Source: Okibacterium sp. HSC-33S16 (lineage in GTDB: Bacteria > Actinomycetota > Actinomycetes > Actinomycetales > Microbacteriaceae). Taken from it: a stretch of DNA of 64,000 bases. Position numbers and translations under genes: made by a program. Positions 61,529 through 64,000 of the stretch are shown piece after piece (position 1 is the stretch's first letter; every line of letters starts with the position of its first letter). The stretch covers positions 434,001 through 498,000 of the forward strand of contig NZ_JALJZZ010000002.1 of the NCBI RefSeq assembly GCF_024171565.1, in the 5' to 3' direction. The notes under the pieces are model-generated. The model was not told the origin of the DNA. It did not search any database and worked only from the letters and a program-made list of their open reading frames with translations.

Positions 61529-61560
61529 CCCGGGCGGGGAGCTTCGGCTTCCCGCCCGGG
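61529..61560 (+). repeat. Strong UUCG-loop hairpin after the binding-protein gene
   Basis: 14-bp stem with one G-U pair (61529-61542 with 61547-61560, arm CCCGGGCGGGGAGC) capped by a TTCG tetraloop, 10 nt after the stop. No U-tract follows, so read-through into the aminotransferase gene is expected. A 3' protective element for the binding-protein mRNA is likely. Confidence 0.7.
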
Positions 61561-61593
61561 GAACCACCGCACGAAACGCACAAAGGAGATGTC

Positions 61594-62918
61594 GTGGCAC
61601 TCACGCTCACGTCAGAAAGCAACCAGGGCACCCTCGATCTCGATCGGGCCCACGTCTTCCACTCGTGGTCAGCGCAGGGAACGCTGACCCCCCTCGTCAT
61701 CGCCGGCGGCCTCGGTTCGCGGGTGTGGGACTTCGACGGCAAAAACTACCTCGACTTTTCCAGCCAACTGGTCAACGTGAACATCGGCCACCAGCATCCC
61801 GCCGTCATCTCGGCGATCAAGGAGCAGGCTGAACAACTGACCACCATTGCGCCGTCCACGGCCAATCTCACGCGAGGCGAAGCCGCCCGGCGCATTACCA
61901 ACCTCGCCCCCCAGGGCTTCCACAAAGTTTTCTTCACCAACGGCGGTGCGGATGCCAACGAAAACGCGATCCGGATGGCTCGCCTTCATACCGGTCGAGA
62001 CAAGGTGCTTTCCACCTATCGTTCGTACCACGGCAACACCGGTGCAGCCATCGTGGCCACCGGTGACTGGCGTCGGATGCCCAATGAGTTCGCTCGTGGC
62101 CACGTGCACTTCTTTGGCCCCTACCTCTACCGCTCTGAATTCTGGGCATCGACGCCCGAGGAAGAGTCGGCGCGCGCGCTGCACCATCTCGAACGCGTGA
62201 TCCAGGGCGAAGGGCCGCAGACGATCGCAGCCATCCTGCTCGAGTCGATTCCGGGCACCGCAGGCGTCCTGCTGCCTCCACCCGGCTACCTGGCCGGCGT
62301 ACGCGAACTCTGCGACCGCTACGGGATCGTCCTCATTCTCGATGAGGTGATGGCCGGCTTCGGACGATCCGGCCGGTGGTTCGCCTTCGAAGGGTACGAC
62401 GTGGTTCCCGACCTCATCACCTTCGCCAAGGGGGTGAACTCGGGGTACGTGCCCACGGGAGGCGTGATCATCTGCGATGAAATAGCATCCGATTTCGATT
62501 CGACAGTATTCCCCGGCGGACTGACCTATTCCGGACACCCGCTCGCAATGGCTTCGATTGTCGGCGCGCTCGACGCGATGGCCGACGAAGGCATCGTCGA
62601 GAATGCCGCTCGCATCGGGCGTGAGGCCATCGGCCCCGCCCTCGCCGAACTGGCGGAGAAGCACGACCTCATCGGTGAGGTGCGGGGTGAGGGCGTTTTC
62701 TGGGCCATCGAATTGGTAGCGGATGCCACGACGCGCGAGCCGCTCCCTGCCGCGGTGATGGGACGCATCAAGACCGCCCTTGTCGGGCGAGGGCTGCTTC
62801 CATTTGTGCAGGACAACCGCATTCACGTCGTGCCGCCGTGCACCGTCACGGACGACGAGGTCGCCGAGGCGATGGCGGCATACGACGCCGTTCTCACCGA
62901 CGTTTCGAAAGGACTGTA

Positions 62919-62919
<1 letters not shown>
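61594..62919 (+). CDS. Class III omega-aminotransferase (beta-alanine:pyruvate-like)
   Basis: 441 aa from GTG 61594 with AAAGGAG 7 nt upstream. Fold-type I PLP enzyme: FFTNGGADANENAIRMAR (PLP phosphate site), ILDEVMAGFGRSGRWFAFE (Asp on the pyridine N), and Schiff-base Lys279 in LITFAKGVNSGYVPTGG. In this context it should convert beta-alanine (from uracil) or 3-aminoisobutyrate (from thymine) to malonate or methylmalonate semialdehyde. Overlaps the mmsA start by 1 nt. Confidence 0.88.

Positions 62920-64000
<1,081 letters not shown>

Overview
The window is a high-GC, gene-dense chromosomal segment of an actinobacterium. GTG starts are frequent, 4-nt start/stop overlaps are common, a sortase-type LPSTG protein is present, and there is a coenzyme F420 economy with an F420-0 transporter cassette. 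Together these point to the family Microbacteriaceae (inference; genus not resolved). I see no rRNA, tRNA, CRISPR array, insertion sequence, prophage or replication origin. The protein set looks like ordinary accessory and metabolic chromosome.

Layout. 1-536 holds the 5' part of an exported protein with an unusual signal peptide, cut by the window edge. 0.7-13 kb: acetyl-CoA synthetase, an NAD-dependent epimerase-like protein, an orphan OmpR-type regulator, an LPXTG surface protein, a FUSC exporter, an amino-acid permease, threonine aldolase, and a NatAB-like ABC exporter. 13-21 kb: a VOC protein, an MFS transporter, a DesK/LiaS-type two-component pair, an SDR, a Tat-exported phospholipase C-like phosphoesterase, and a DUF6421-like protein. 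21-30 kb: a Leu/Val-type dehydrogenase, an aliphatic-sulfonate-type ABC transporter, CorA coupled to photolyase, a hydrolase and an AEC transporter. 30-37.5 kb: a LacI-controlled glycan locus (ABC importer, GH130 enzyme, large secreted protein). 37.5-43.4 kb: a WYL regulator/hydrolase pair and the fructose PTS operon fruR-fruK-fruA-ptsH. 43.5-49.2 kb: exonuclease III and an F420 cluster. 49.4-52.8 kb: an ABC exporter coupled to an RseB/LolA-like exported protein, and a lipoprotein. 52.9-64 kb: a MocR regulator divergent from a long pyrimidine/hydantoin catabolic operon that leaves the window in mmsA.

Most interesting biology. (1) An Fgd-like F420 enzyme and cofE (F420-0:gamma-glutamyl ligase) converge on a three-gene binding-protein/permease/ATPase cassette of the type proposed in TIGRFAM descriptions to import F420-0. 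This is a predicted cofactor-salvage module, to my knowledge without direct experimental proof. (2) About 5 kb further on, the operon encodes beta-ureidopropionase, dihydropyrimidinase, an F420-type luciferase-like oxidoreductase, a dedicated ABC importer, an omega-aminotransferase and malonate/methylmalonate-semialdehyde dehydrogenase. This is a nearly complete uracil/thymine to acyl-CoA route. The usual iron-sulfur dihydropyrimidine dehydrogenase is absent from the visible operon and the F420-type enzyme sits in its place. If the two loci work together, a scavenged deazaflavin would serve pyrimidine degradation.

At the RNA/DNA level several strong hairpins lie next to substrate-binding-protein genes. 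One is a perfect 16-bp stem inside the first codons of a sugar permease. There is also a 36-bp near-palindrome covering a start codon, a 24-bp-arm inverted repeat between the convergent F420 genes, and a clear promoter plus LacI operator.
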